Positions 31,481 through 38,363 of a stretch of DNA of 38,374 bases are shown here, piece after piece. The notes under the pieces are model-generated. The model searched no databases. It worked only from the letters and a program-made list of their open reading frames with translations, and had not been told where the DNA came from. Location: positions 1,394,380-1,432,753 of the forward strand of contig NZ_JH584241.1 of NCBI RefSeq assembly GCF_000241485.1, read 5' to 3'. Both the position numbers and the translations under genes were made by a program. Source of the stretch: Sphingomonas sp. PAMC 26605. GTDB lineage: Bacteria > Pseudomonadota > Alphaproteobacteria > Sphingomonadales > Sphingomonadaceae. The first letter of the stretch is position 1. Each line of letters opens with the position of its first letter.

Positions 31481-32204
31481 TGCGTCGGACCGGATCGTCG
31501 TCAGCGGTCTCGGCAAGCGCTATGGCGCCACCTGGGCCGTGCACGATGTCGGCTTCACGCTGACGCCTGGTGCGATGCTCGGCCTCGTCGGGGCGAATGG
31601 CGGGGGCAAAACGACGACGCTCAGGATGCTCGCGGGGCTGGTCCGGCCGGACGCCGGCGCGGGCCGTGTCCTCGGCCATGACATCGCGCGACCCGATGCC
31701 GCGCTGCGTCGGAAGATCGGCTATATGAGCCAGAAACTGTCGCTCTATCCGGAATTGAGCGTCGCCGAAAATCTCGCCTTCCGCGCCGCCGTCCTGCGCT
31801 TGGCGGATCGCCGGGGCGCGATCGCGCAGGCGGCCGAACGGTACGGGCTTGGCGGGGTGCTGACGACGCGCTTCGACCGTCTGTCCGGCGGCTGGGCCCG
31901 GCGGGCGCAATTTGCCGCGGTCACGCTCGGCGACCCGCCGCTGCTGCTGCTCGACGAACCGACCGCGGGGCTCGACGTCGCGACGCGCCGCGCGATCTGG
32001 GGATGGCTAAGCGAGTTCGCGGCGGCAGGCCATATCGTCGTCGTCAGCACGCACGACCTGGTCGAGGCCGCGCGCTGCCCGACCATGCTGCATTATGCGG
32101 CCGGGCGTGCCGAGGGGCCGATGACCCCCGCCGACTTCGTCACAGCCGCGGGCGGCGGCGACCTCGAGGATGCGGTGCACCGTCTGGCCGGGGCAGGGCG
32201 CTGA
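31467..32204 (+). CDS. ABC transporter ATP-binding protein
   Basis: A 245-residue ATPase: Walker A GANGGGKTT (residues 43-51), Q-loop YMSQKLSLYPELSV, signature LSGGWARR, Walker B LLLLDEPTAGLD and H-loop VVVSTHD. The LSGGWARR signature has Trp where Gln or Glu is usual. The type is that of ABC-2 exporters, which move drugs, lipids or polysaccharides. GGAGG, eight bases before the ATG, lies within the end of the KAS III-like gene. The stop overlaps the permease start (TGATG), so the two are translationally coupled. Confidence 0.95.
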   Translation: MKPADASDRIVVSGLGKRYGATWAVHDVGFTLTPGAMLGLVGANGGGKTTTLRMLAGLVRPDAGAGRVLGHDIARPDAALRRKIGYMSQKLSLYPELSVAENLAFRAAVLRLADRRGAIAQAAERYGLGGVLTTRFDRLSGGWARRAQFAAVTLGDPPLLLLDEPTAGLDVATRRAIWGWLSEFAAAGHIVVVSTHDLVEAARCPTMLHYAAGRAEGPMTPADFVTAAGGGDLEDAVHRLAGAGR

Positions 32205-33277
32205 TGGGGATGATCGCGATCTCGCTCGCCATCGCGCGGGTGGAACTGCTCCGGCTTTTGCGCTCGCCGACGAGCTTCACCCTCTTGCTGCTGGTGCCGA
32301 CGCTCCAGATCCTTCTTTTCGGTTATGCGATCAGGCCATCGGCGGCCGAGGTCGCGGTGGCGATTGCTGGCCCCGCCACCGAACGCGGGGATGTCGCGCG
32401 ACTGGTCGGTGCCGCCGGGCTCCGCGTCGTCGCGAGCGATCTTGCGCCGGGCAAGGCGGCGGCGATGGTCCGCGCGGGCCGGGCGGTGGTCGGGATCGAG
32501 CTGCCGACGACGCCCTTCGAACCGGTCCGAAGCGTGATCGACGCCACCGATCCCAACCTCTCGGGCGCGGCGGAGGCCAAGGTCGAGGCGATCTATTGGA
32601 ATGGTCTCGCCGAGCGCAACAAGGTGGCGGACATTGGCCCCCGCCTGCGGATCGAGCGTCTGTTCAATCCGTCCGCCCGCGCGGACTGGGCCTTCCTGCC
32701 GCCGCTGTCGGGCACGATCATGATGATCAGCATGCTGATGCTCGGCGCGCTCAGCCTGGCGCGCGAGCGCGAGCTTGGAACATGGGAAGCGCTCGCGGCG
32801 CTTCCCGTCGGACGATTGCCGCTGCTGCTCGGCAAGGTCGCGCCGCTCGCCGTCATCGGGTCGCTGCAGGGGCTGATCGTCCTGGTCGCGAGCGTCTGGC
32901 TGTTCGCATTGCCGGTCCACGGAAATCTGCCCGCCTTCCTGGCGCTCTTTCCGCTCTTCGCCGTCGCGCATCTGGTGCTCGGGCAGGCGCTCGCGGCGCG
33001 CGCGCGGACCCAGTTGGCGGCGCTTCAGGGCGCGGTCGCCTTCTACTTGCCGGCGATGCTGCTCTCGGGATTCCTGTATCCGTTCGCGACGCTGCCGCGC
33101 TGGGCGCAGCGGCTGGGCGAAATCTTCCCGCTGACGCATTTTGCCCGCGCCGCGCGCGACGCCACGCTGCGCGGACAGGATGGGTGGACGATCCTCGCCC
33201 ATGGCGGGCCCATTGCCGTCTTCCTGCTGGCGGTCGTCGCGCTTTCCCTGTTGCAGCACCGCGCCCGGCTCGATTGA
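32204..33277 (+). CDS. ABC-2 type permease
   Basis: A 357-residue membrane protein. One N-terminal transmembrane helix (SFTLLLLVPTLQILLFGYAI) is followed by an extracytoplasmic domain (about residues 45-165). Five more helices follow: LPPLSGTIMMISMLMLGALSLARERELGTWE, LAVIGSLQGLIVLVASVWLFAL, FLALFPLFAVAHLVLGQAL, LQGAVAFYLPAMLLSGFLYPF and PIAVFLLAVVALSLLQ. The RERELGTWEAL loop is the typical coupling segment (ERExGT). This is the YhhJ/ABC2_membrane_3 type. Only one permease is encoded, so a homodimer with the ATPase at 31467 is expected. The cargo is unknown; a product of the KAS III-like enzyme is one possibility. Confidence 0.93.
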   Translation: MGMIAISLAIARVELLRLLRSPTSFTLLLLVPTLQILLFGYAIRPSAAEVAVAIAGPATERGDVARLVGAAGLRVVASDLAPGKAAAMVRAGRAVVGIELPTTPFEPVRSVIDATDPNLSGAAEAKVEAIYWNGLAERNKVADIGPRLRIERLFNPSARADWAFLPPLSGTIMMISMLMLGALSLARERELGTWEALAALPVGRLPLLLGKVAPLAVIGSLQGLIVLVASVWLFALPVHGNLPAFLALFPLFAVAHLVLGQALAARARTQLAALQGAVAFYLPAMLLSGFLYPFATLPRWAQRLGEIFPLTHFARAARDATLRGQDGWTILAHGGPIAVFLLAVVALSLLQHRARLD

Positions 33278-33283
33278 GCCGAT

Positions 33284-33311
33284 TGTAACGGGCAGCGCGG
33301 CCGAAACGAAC
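33284..33311 (+). promoter_or_regulatory. SigF-type ECF promoter before periplasmic thioredoxin
   Basis: TGTAACG with 17 bases to CGAAC (33307-33311). It begins seven bases after the permease stop, so the thioredoxin gene can be transcribed separately. The predicted start near 33318 leaves a leader of about 39 bases containing GGGAG. Confidence 0.65.
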
Positions 33312-33356
33312 CTACCAGGCGACGGCGGCTTGGCCGTCTTCCCGGGAGACCTCACC

Positions 33357-33746
33357 ATGACCTTTCGTCTGACCACGGCCGCGATCGCGGCGACGATCCT
33401 TGCGGTCGCCCCAGCCCATGCGGCCGAGTTCCGTAAGTTCGATCGGGCCGCCTTCGCCGCGGCGCAGGCCCAGGGCCGCCCCGTCATCATCGACGTGCAT
33501 GCCTGGTGGTGCCCCGTGTGCTTCTCGCAAAACCACACGATCCGGCAGACCGTCGCGTCGCCGGCCTACGACAAGATGGTCATCTTCCGGATCGACTACG
33601 ACACCCAGAAGCCGGTGTGGCAAAGCTTCGGTGTGCGCAAACAGGCGACCCTGATCGCGTTCCACGGCCGGCGGGAGGTCGGGCGGCTCGCCTATATGAC
33701 CAACAAGGACGCCATCGACGCGCTCCTGGCTTCGGCGGTCCGCTGA
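33357..33746 (+). CDS. Periplasmic thioredoxin-family protein (DsbD-gamma-like)
   Basis: A 129-residue protein with a Sec signal peptide (LTTAAIAATILAVAPAHAA, cleavage near residue 22). A compact thioredoxin domain follows: FAAAQAQGRPVIIDVHAWWCPVCFSQNHTI with a CPVC active site, then VIFRIDYDTQKPVWQSFGVRKQATLIAFHGRREVGRL. The size and AWWCPVC motif resemble the C-terminal (gamma) domain of DsbD, here as a separate exported protein. Together with the CcdA-like membrane protein at 33908 it could form a split DsbD system bringing electrons to periplasmic thiols. GGGAG lies eight to nine bases before the ATG. Confidence 0.92.
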   Translation: MTFRLTTAAIAATILAVAPAHAAEFRKFDRAAFAAAQAQGRPVIIDVHAWWCPVCFSQNHTIRQTVASPAYDKMVIFRIDYDTQKPVWQSFGVRKQATLIAFHGRREVGRLAYMTNKDAIDALLASAVR

Positions 33747-33766
33747 CGCGACCGACGGCGCGCTGC

Positions 33767-33794
33767 TGTAACCCGCCGCGCTTCCCTTGCGAAA
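33767..33794 (+). promoter_or_regulatory. SigF-type ECF promoter before CcdA-like gene
   Basis: TGTAACC with 17 bases to CGAAA (33790-33794), identical in its key bases to the copy at 27889. The predicted start near 33801 gives a leader of about 107 bases to the ATG at 33908, longer than in the other copies. No gene is supported in that leader. Confidence 0.72.
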
Positions 33795-33907
33795 CCCTGG
33801 TCGAGGTCCGCGTCCGCGCCGGCCGATCCTCACGACGCTGGAACCGATCCGATGTGCCTGCAACGCCGAATCCCTGCTAAAACCCGCCATGCCGCGGACA
33901 CGCCACG

Positions 33908-34633
33908 ATGAGCAGCGCGCTGAACCCGCTGCTCGCTTATGCGGCGGGCGCGCTCACCATCCTGTCGCCCTGCGTGCTCCCGCTGGTCCCGATCATTCTC
34001 GGGAGCGCCGCGCAGAAGCATCGCTTCGGGCCGCTCGCGCTGGCGGCGGGCCTGGTGGTGTCGTTCACCGTGACCGGCTTCGTGATCGCGACCGCCGGCG
34101 AGTCGCTCGGGCTCGACACCGATGTCGTGCGCCTCGCCGGCGCGGTCATCCTCGCGGTGATCGGCCTGGCCCTCGTCGTTCCGCAGTTCCAGCGCGTCAC
34201 GGAACGTCTCGCCACCCCGCTGGCGAACTGGGCCGGCGCGCGTCAGGCCGGACTCGAACGGTTCGGTCTCGCCGGGCAGGCCGCGATCGGCATGCTCCTC
34301 GGTCTGGTGTGGAGCCCGTGCGTCGGCCCGACCCTGGGCGCAGCGACGGTCCTCGCAGCGCAGGGGCAAGACCTTGGCGAGGTCGCGTTCGTGATGGCGG
34401 CGTTCGGTCTCGGGATCGCGAGCGTCCTGCTGATCCTCGCGCTCGCGGCGCGTTCGGTGATCGTTCGCTGGCGCGGTCGTCTGATGAGCGCGGGAAGCGG
34501 GGGCAAGAAGGCGCTCGGCGCGCTGCTGATCGCGGTCGGTCTGCTGATCTTCACCGGCACCGATCATTTGATCGAAGGCGTGGTCCTCGGGGCGTCGCCG
34601 GAATGGCTCACGAACCTGACGACGGCGATCTGA
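33908..34633 (+). CDS. CcdA/DsbD-beta-like membrane electron carrier
   Basis: A 241-residue protein with six hydrophobic segments. The two conserved cysteines are in LSPCVLPLVP (first helix) and WSPCVGPTLG (fourth helix), the CP motif pair of the DsbD transmembrane family. It is predicted to move reducing equivalents from cytoplasmic thioredoxin across the membrane. Likely acceptors encoded nearby are the thioredoxin at 33357 and the TlpA-like protein at 28450. The ATG has only a weak GGA upstream. It ends 45 bases before the NADH dehydrogenase gene, so both may be transcribed from 33767. Confidence 0.93.
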   Translation: MSSALNPLLAYAAGALTILSPCVLPLVPIILGSAAQKHRFGPLALAAGLVVSFTVTGFVIATAGESLGLDTDVVRLAGAVILAVIGLALVVPQFQRVTERLATPLANWAGARQAGLERFGLAGQAAIGMLLGLVWSPCVGPTLGAATVLAAQGQDLGEVAFVMAAFGLGIASVLLILALAARSVIVRWRGRLMSAGSGGKKALGALLIAVGLLIFTGTDHLIEGVVLGASPEWLTNLTTAI

Positions 34634-34678
34634 AGGCGTCCGGCCAGAGGCGTGGAATTCATCATTCGGAGGCGCGAC

Positions 34679-36112
34679 GTGAAACGCTCAGCGAGCTTGC
34701 ATCATCCCCGCGCCGGCGCGGGTCGTGCGCCCCACATCGTCATTGTCGGCGCCGGCTTCGGCGGACTCGCCGCAGCGAAGGAACTGGCGCGCTACGATCT
34801 CGACGTGACCCTCGTCGACCGCCAAAACCACCATCTCTTTCAACCCCTGCTCTACCAGGTGGCGACGGCGGGCCTGTCCCCGGCGGATGTCGCCGCTCCG
34901 ATTCGATCGATCGTTAAGAAGCAGAAGCGAACGCGGGTCCTGCTCGATCAGGTGGACGGCATCGACCATCAGGCGAAGACCGTAAGCCTTTCGAGCGGTG
35001 CCACGCTGCACTACGATTCGCTGATCCTCGCCACCGGCGCCACCCACAGCTATTTCGGGAACGAGGGCTGGGCCGAGCACGCCCCCGGCATCAAGACGAT
35101 CGACGACGCGCTGCATGTCCGCAGGCAGATCCTGCTCGCGCTCGAACACGCCGAGACGAACCGTCAGCAGAATGTCGAAGAGCGTGCCGAGTTCCTGACG
35201 TTCCTCATCGTCGGCGGTGGTCCGACCGGGGTGGAGATGGCCGGCGCGGTCGCCGAACTGACACGACACGCCGCCGATATGGACTTTCACTACATCACCC
35301 GGCGCTGCGTGCGGATCATCCTTATCGAGGCCGGGCAGCGATTGCTCGCGACCTTTCCCGAACGGCTGAGCGAAGCGGCACGGCGCGCGCTGGTGAAATT
35401 GGGGGTCGAGGTCAGGCTCGGCAGCCGCGTGACCAGCATCGACGCGGCGGGGGCGGTCGTCGATGACGAACTGATCCGCTCGGCCACGATCATCTGGGCC
35501 GCCGGGGTCAAGGCATCACCGGCTGCGCAATGGCTGGATCTCGCGCCGGACCGCGCCGGTCGCGTCATCGTCGATGCGAGCCTGCAGGTCGCGGATCGCG
35601 CGGGCGTCTATGCGATCGGCGATACGGCCGCTGCAACGAGCGCCACGGGTCAGCCGGTTCCCGGGATCGCACCCGCCGCGAAGCAGCAGGGGGTGTACGT
35701 TGCGCATCACATCGCCGCCAAGCTCGGCCACCGTCGCGCCCCCACGTCCTTTCGGTATCGCCATTTCGGCAGCCTTGCGACGATCGGGCGAAAGCGTGCG
35801 GTGGTCGATCTGGGATGGGTGCGTTTCTCCGGACTTGCGGCGTGGATCCTGTGGTCGACCGCACATATCTATTTCCTGGCGGGCTTCCGCAACCGCTTCG
35901 TCGTGGGTGCGAACTGGCTCTGGAACTATATGACCTTCGAGCGCAGCGCTCGCCTGATTACCGGCCTTGGTACGGATATCGAAGGCGTCGTGTCGGCGGC
36001 ACGCGTGGCGCGAGGTCCCGACATTCGAGACGCGCCTGCCAGCCTCACGGCGGACCCTCGGGCGCCCGGGGAGTGTGGCGGGTTATCCGCGCGCGTGGCG
36101 CCACGTCCTTAA
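34679..36112 (+). CDS. ndh: Type II NADH:quinone oxidoreductase
   Basis: A 477-residue FAD protein. HIVIVGAGFGGLAAAKEL is the FAD-binding Rossmann motif, followed by DRQNHHLFQPLLYQVATAGLSPADVAAPIR, a hallmark of NDH-2. FLIVGGGPTGVEMAGAVAEL forms the NADH site, GVYAIGDTA the second FAD contact and PAAKQQGVYVA the quinone-side motif. The C-terminal FVVGANWLWNYMTFERSARLI is the membrane-surface helix typical of the family. It oxidises NADH without pumping protons. I choose GTG 34679 because GGAGG lies six bases upstream, over GTG 34652. The C-terminal 35 residues are unusually Pro- and Arg-rich. The next gene is convergent. Confidence 0.94.
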   Translation: MKRSASLHHPRAGAGRAPHIVIVGAGFGGLAAAKELARYDLDVTLVDRQNHHLFQPLLYQVATAGLSPADVAAPIRSIVKKQKRTRVLLDQVDGIDHQAKTVSLSSGATLHYDSLILATGATHSYFGNEGWAEHAPGIKTIDDALHVRRQILLALEHAETNRQQNVEERAEFLTFLIVGGGPTGVEMAGAVAELTRHAADMDFHYITRRCVRIILIEAGQRLLATFPERLSEAARRALVKLGVEVRLGSRVTSIDAAGAVVDDELIRSATIIWAAGVKASPAAQWLDLAPDRAGRVIVDASLQVADRAGVYAIGDTAAATSATGQPVPGIAPAAKQQGVYVAHHIAAKLGHRRAPTSFRYRHFGSLATIGRKRAVVDLGWVRFSGLAAWILWSTAHIYFLAGFRNRFVVGANWLWNYMTFERSARLITGLGTDIEGVVSAARVARGPDIRDAPASLTADPRAPGECGGLSARVAPRP

Positions 36113-36193
36113 GTCCTGCAATGTCGCGTATCGTCTGGGGCTATGCCCGGCTGCGGCGTCGCCACGCTGCTCGCCGGCGCGATCCTGCCACTG

Positions 36194-36221
36194 GCGGCGC
36201 GCCGGGGTTCGCGCGCGCCGC
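36194..36221. terminator. GC-rich hairpin between convergent genes
   Basis: GCGGCGCGC (36194-36202) and GCGCGCCGC (36213-36221) form a perfect nine-bp stem with a ten-base loop, between the ends of ndh and the GH130-like gene. There is no T-run on either strand, so it is only a candidate bidirectional terminator. Confidence 0.4.
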
Positions 36222-36227
36222 TATCGC

Positions 36228-37529
36228 TTACTCCATAGCGGCGAGCACATCCGATACGTCGGCCGTCGCGATCGTCGCGAAGTCGTCGGCGACGCCGTAA
36301 GGCAGGTACAGCGTCCGTCCGCGCACCAGGCCGCCGCAACTGTAGATCACGTTGGGAACATAGCCGTTGCGATTGTCCTGCGCAGGCTCGATCAGAGGAC
36401 GGGGTGTCCGCGCCAGTACTTTGCTCGGATCGCGCTTGTCGAGCAGGCAGGCGCCGATGCAATAGTTTCGGACCACGCCGACACCGTGGGTCAGCACGAG
36501 CCAGCCCTCGTCGATCTCGATCGGCGACCCGCAATTTCCCATCTGGACGAACTCCCACGGGTAGCGGGGGCACAGGATCTTGGTACCGCCGTTCCAGGTC
36601 TCGAGATCGTCCGACTGCAGGAACCAGATGTTCTCATTGTCGTGCCGCGACAGCATCGCGTACCGGCCGGCGATCCTCCTCGGAAACAGCGCCATGCCCT
36701 TTCCACCCGCCGCGTCGCCGCGCAGCGGGCGCATGTCGAAATCCCGGAACGTCTCGGTGTCGAGCAGCTCCGAGCGCGCCGCTGCGCCACTGAAGGCGGT
36801 ATAGGTGCCGTAGAAGCGCTCGCTTCCATCGTCCTCGACAAAGTGGACCAGGCGAAGGTCCTCGATGCCCTGCCGCTGGCTGGGCGTCATTGGGAACAGG
36901 ACGGTTTCCGACAAGGTATAGCTGCCGCCGCACAGCAGCTTGATGCCGAGCGGGCCGTCCCCTTCTTCGCGCTGGATGATCGGAGGTACGGCTGTCCGGC
37001 TGGGCACGTCGACCGACAGGTCCCCGCCGGGGCCGATCAGTCCGGTCCTGAACGTCACCGAGGAGACGTGCCCCTCGCCGATCGCGCGCAGCGCCATGAG
37101 GAAGCGGACCGACCCTTCGGGAACCTCGGACTGATCGGGATGGATTACCATGCTGGGATTGAACAAGGCGGCTGCCTCGAACGAATATTCGTTGCAGAAA
37201 TAGGCACCGATCAGCAGCGCCTGGTCCGGCCGCACCGCCGCCGGGTTGATGCAGAAGCCGCCGCACAGATCGAGCACCTCGTGGAAGCGCCGCATCAGCA
37301 TCGCATCGACGTCGCGATGGCGCTCGTCGAGCGATTCGGTGATCTTCTCGCGCTCCTTCGCACCCTCTTCGAAACTCAGGGCCATGACACGGTCGATGAT
37401 CCGCTGCGATCGCGGCATGCTCGCCACCGCGAAGGAATCGGGGTCGCCAGGCATGAACGGTCGCACCACGGTCCGCGATGGGTCGGGGCGCAACACGATG
37501 GGGAGGTGGTTCAGGAAGCTTGCTGACAT
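36228..37529 (-). CDS. GH130-family glycosidase / beta-mannoside phosphorylase-like protein
   Basis: A 433-residue protein of five-bladed propeller type. Motifs: AALFNPSMVIHPDQSEVPEGSVRFLMALRAIGEGHVSSVTFRTGLI, IEDLRLVHFVEDDGSERFYGTYTAFSG, MALFPRRIAGRYAMLSRHDNENIWFLQSDDLETW, GNCGSPIEIDEGWLVLTHGVG and a C-terminal YVPNVIYSCGGLVRGRTLYLPYGVADDFATIATADV. This order is typical of GH130 proteins, which phosphorolyse or hydrolyse beta-mannosides. There is no signal peptide, so it is cytoplasmic. GGAG lies about eight bases before the ATG; the frame open further upstream is not believable. An exact GTAACC-N16-CGAA promoter lies 26-51 bases upstream. Confidence 0.9.
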   Translation of the reverse strand: MSASFLNHLPIVLRPDPSRTVVRPFMPGDPDSFAVASMPRSQRIIDRVMALSFEEGAKEREKITESLDERHRDVDAMLMRRFHEVLDLCGGFCINPAAVRPDQALLIGAYFCNEYSFEAAALFNPSMVIHPDQSEVPEGSVRFLMALRAIGEGHVSSVTFRTGLIGPGGDLSVDVPSRTAVPPIIQREEGDGPLGIKLLCGGSYTLSETVLFPMTPSQRQGIEDLRLVHFVEDDGSERFYGTYTAFSGAAARSELLDTETFRDFDMRPLRGDAAGGKGMALFPRRIAGRYAMLSRHDNENIWFLQSDDLETWNGGTKILCPRYPWEFVQMGNCGSPIEIDEGWLVLTHGVGVVRNYCIGACLLDKRDPSKVLARTPRPLIEPAQDNRNGYVPNVIYSCGGLVRGRTLYLPYGVADDFATIATADVSDVLAAME

Positions 37530-37554
37530 GGGTTCGATCTCCGTTGCGGCGGGG

Positions 37555-37580
37555 TTCGGTCGGCAAGGAGGTAAGGTTAC
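37555..37580 (-). promoter_or_regulatory. Exact SigF-type ECF promoter before GH130 gene
   Basis: On the minus strand GTAACC (37580-37575) and CGAA (37558-37555) are separated by 16 bases. The predicted start near 37548 gives a short leader of about 19 bases carrying GGAG. A is found before GTAACC, where the 27.8-38.3 kb copies on genes 27962-33908 and 38252 have T. Confidence 0.62.
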
Positions 37581-37693
37581 TCGGCCGGTGGGAAGGCTTT
37601 GAGCAAGCCGCGCTTGGTCCAGCCAAGAACCGCGACCGCCGCAAGCACAGCGGGAAGCATCGCGCCCGTTTCGTTGACAGCGTACCGGTCCAC
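37577..37693 (-). CDS. Possible 38-residue membrane peptide or gene remnant
   Basis: A minus-strand frame from GTG 37693 reads VDRYAVNETGAMLPAVLAAV, then AVLGWTKRGLLKAFPPAE and a stop. It has one hydrophobic segment followed by basic residues. The TAA stop lies inside the GTAACC of the promoter at 37555-37580. There is no ribosome binding site before the GTG, so it may be the tail of a lost gene. The rest of 37694-37906 shows no gene. Confidence 0.25.
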   Translation of the reverse strand: MDRYAVNETGAMLPAVLAAVAVLGWTKRGLLKAFPPAE

Positions 37694-37906
37694 AGACGCG
37701 GCGTATATGGGCTCGGAGCGATGTGTGCCGGGAGTGCCGCGCCGCCGACGGGTTGGTCCACCGATCGGCAATGGCGGCGCGCTGCGCTGGCAGGCGTTCT
37801 CGCATTTCTCGGTATGCCTGGTGCTCTACGGTGTCGTCAAAGCCTCGGGTCCGGACCCCGCCGACGGTTCGCGTCGCCGTGCATTTGCGACTGGCCAGAA
37901 CGCACA

Positions 37907-37941
37907 CCACCGTCCGGCAGCCTGACGCCGCCGGACGGTGG
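37907..37941 (-). terminator. Terminator-like hairpin downstream of the bufferin-like gene
   Basis: CCACCGTCCGGC (37907-37918) and GCCGGACGGTGG (37930-37941) form a perfect 12-bp stem with an 11-base loop, 42 bases beyond the stop of the minus-strand small-protein gene. The following minus-strand bases (TGTGCGTTCT) are only moderately T-rich. Confidence 0.6.
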
Positions 37942-37954
37942 GGTTAAGAGGGTG

Positions 37955-37975
37955 GTCCGACCGGTTCGGTCGGAC
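37955..37975 (-). terminator. Second hairpin directly after the bufferin-like gene
   Basis: GTCCGACC (37955-37962) and GGTCGGAC (37968-37975) form a perfect eight-bp stem with a five-base loop, starting seven bases after the stop codon. Together with the hairpin at 37907-37941 it may end or stabilise the transcript of the small gene. Confidence 0.45.
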
Positions 37976-37982
37976 GCTGGGC

Positions 37983-38252
37983 TCAGCCCTTGGGGGTGAG
38001 GCTGCCGCCCATCTTGGCGCAAGCCTTGGTCGAGAGATCCTTGAAGCCCTGGCCCTTGCAGTCGTTCTGGCCCTTGCAGTCATGCGTGCCCGACTTGCAG
38101 TCCGACTGACCCTTGCACGAATTGACGCCGTAGCAGGGCTGCGCCTTGGAGGTCTTGGCAGCGGCTTGCGCGGGGGCGGTCGTCGCGAGGCCCGTCAGAG
38201 CGAGCATGGCAGCGGCGGAAGCGATGGCGGCGCCGGTCTTGAAGGTCTTCAT
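37983..38252 (-). CDS. BufA2-like bufferin (six-Cys exported peptide)
   Basis: An 89-residue protein with a Sec signal peptide (MKTFKTGAAIASAAAMLALT... ending APAQA, cleavage near residue 30). The mature part of about 59 residues has six Cys (40, 46, 52, 59, 65, 78) in a repeated C-K-G/S-x pattern: PCYGVNSCKGQSDCKSGTHD, then CKGQNDCKGQGFKDLSTKAC and a short tail. From memory this closely resembles BufA2-type bufferins, ribosomally made periplasmic metallophores whose Cys are modified by MNIO (DUF692) enzymes and which sequester copper. No DUF692 or DUF2063-like partner gene follows; only hairpins and a glycosidase gene do. AGGAG precedes the ATG by eight bases. A SigF-type promoter lies at 38298-38325. 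Confidence 0.85.
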   Translation of the reverse strand: MKTFKTGAAIASAAAMLALTGLATTAPAQAAAKTSKAQPCYGVNSCKGQSDCKSGTHDCKGQNDCKGQGFKDLSTKACAKMGGSLTPKG

Positions 38253-38297
38253 GGGGATACTCCTGAATAGATGACGTTTGCCAGGTGGCGCTGGGAT

Positions 38298-38325
38298 TTT
38301 CGCCGCGAGAAGGCCGCCGGTTACA
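38298..38325 (-). promoter_or_regulatory. SigF-type ECF promoter before bufferin-like gene
   Basis: On the minus strand TGTAACC (TGTAAC at 38325-38320) with 17 bases to CGAAA (38302-38298). The predicted start near 38291 leaves about 39 bases of leader to the ATG at 38252. Confidence 0.78.
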
Positions 38326-38357
38326 GACGAGATAAAATTCCGATGTCGTAGCCACAG

Positions 38358-38363
38358 TGTAAC
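38358..38363 (+). promoter_or_regulatory. Possible divergent SigF-type -35 element at the window edge
   Basis: TGTAACC on the plus strand. The matching CGAA would start at 38381, beyond the end of the window. It faces away from the bufferin-like promoter, 32 bases from it, so a second regulon gene probably begins just outside. Confidence 0.4.

Noticed and set aside
36194..36221. Strong intrinsic terminator between ndh and the glycosidase
   Set aside because: The stem is good, but neither strand has a T-run after it, so it is listed only as a low-confidence candidate.
37530..37982. A DUF692/MNIO or DUF2063 partner gene next to the bufferin-like gene
   Set aside because: All frames in the 450 bases downstream were read. 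None has MNIO motifs or enough length; only hairpins, a promoter and a short hydrophobic frame are present.
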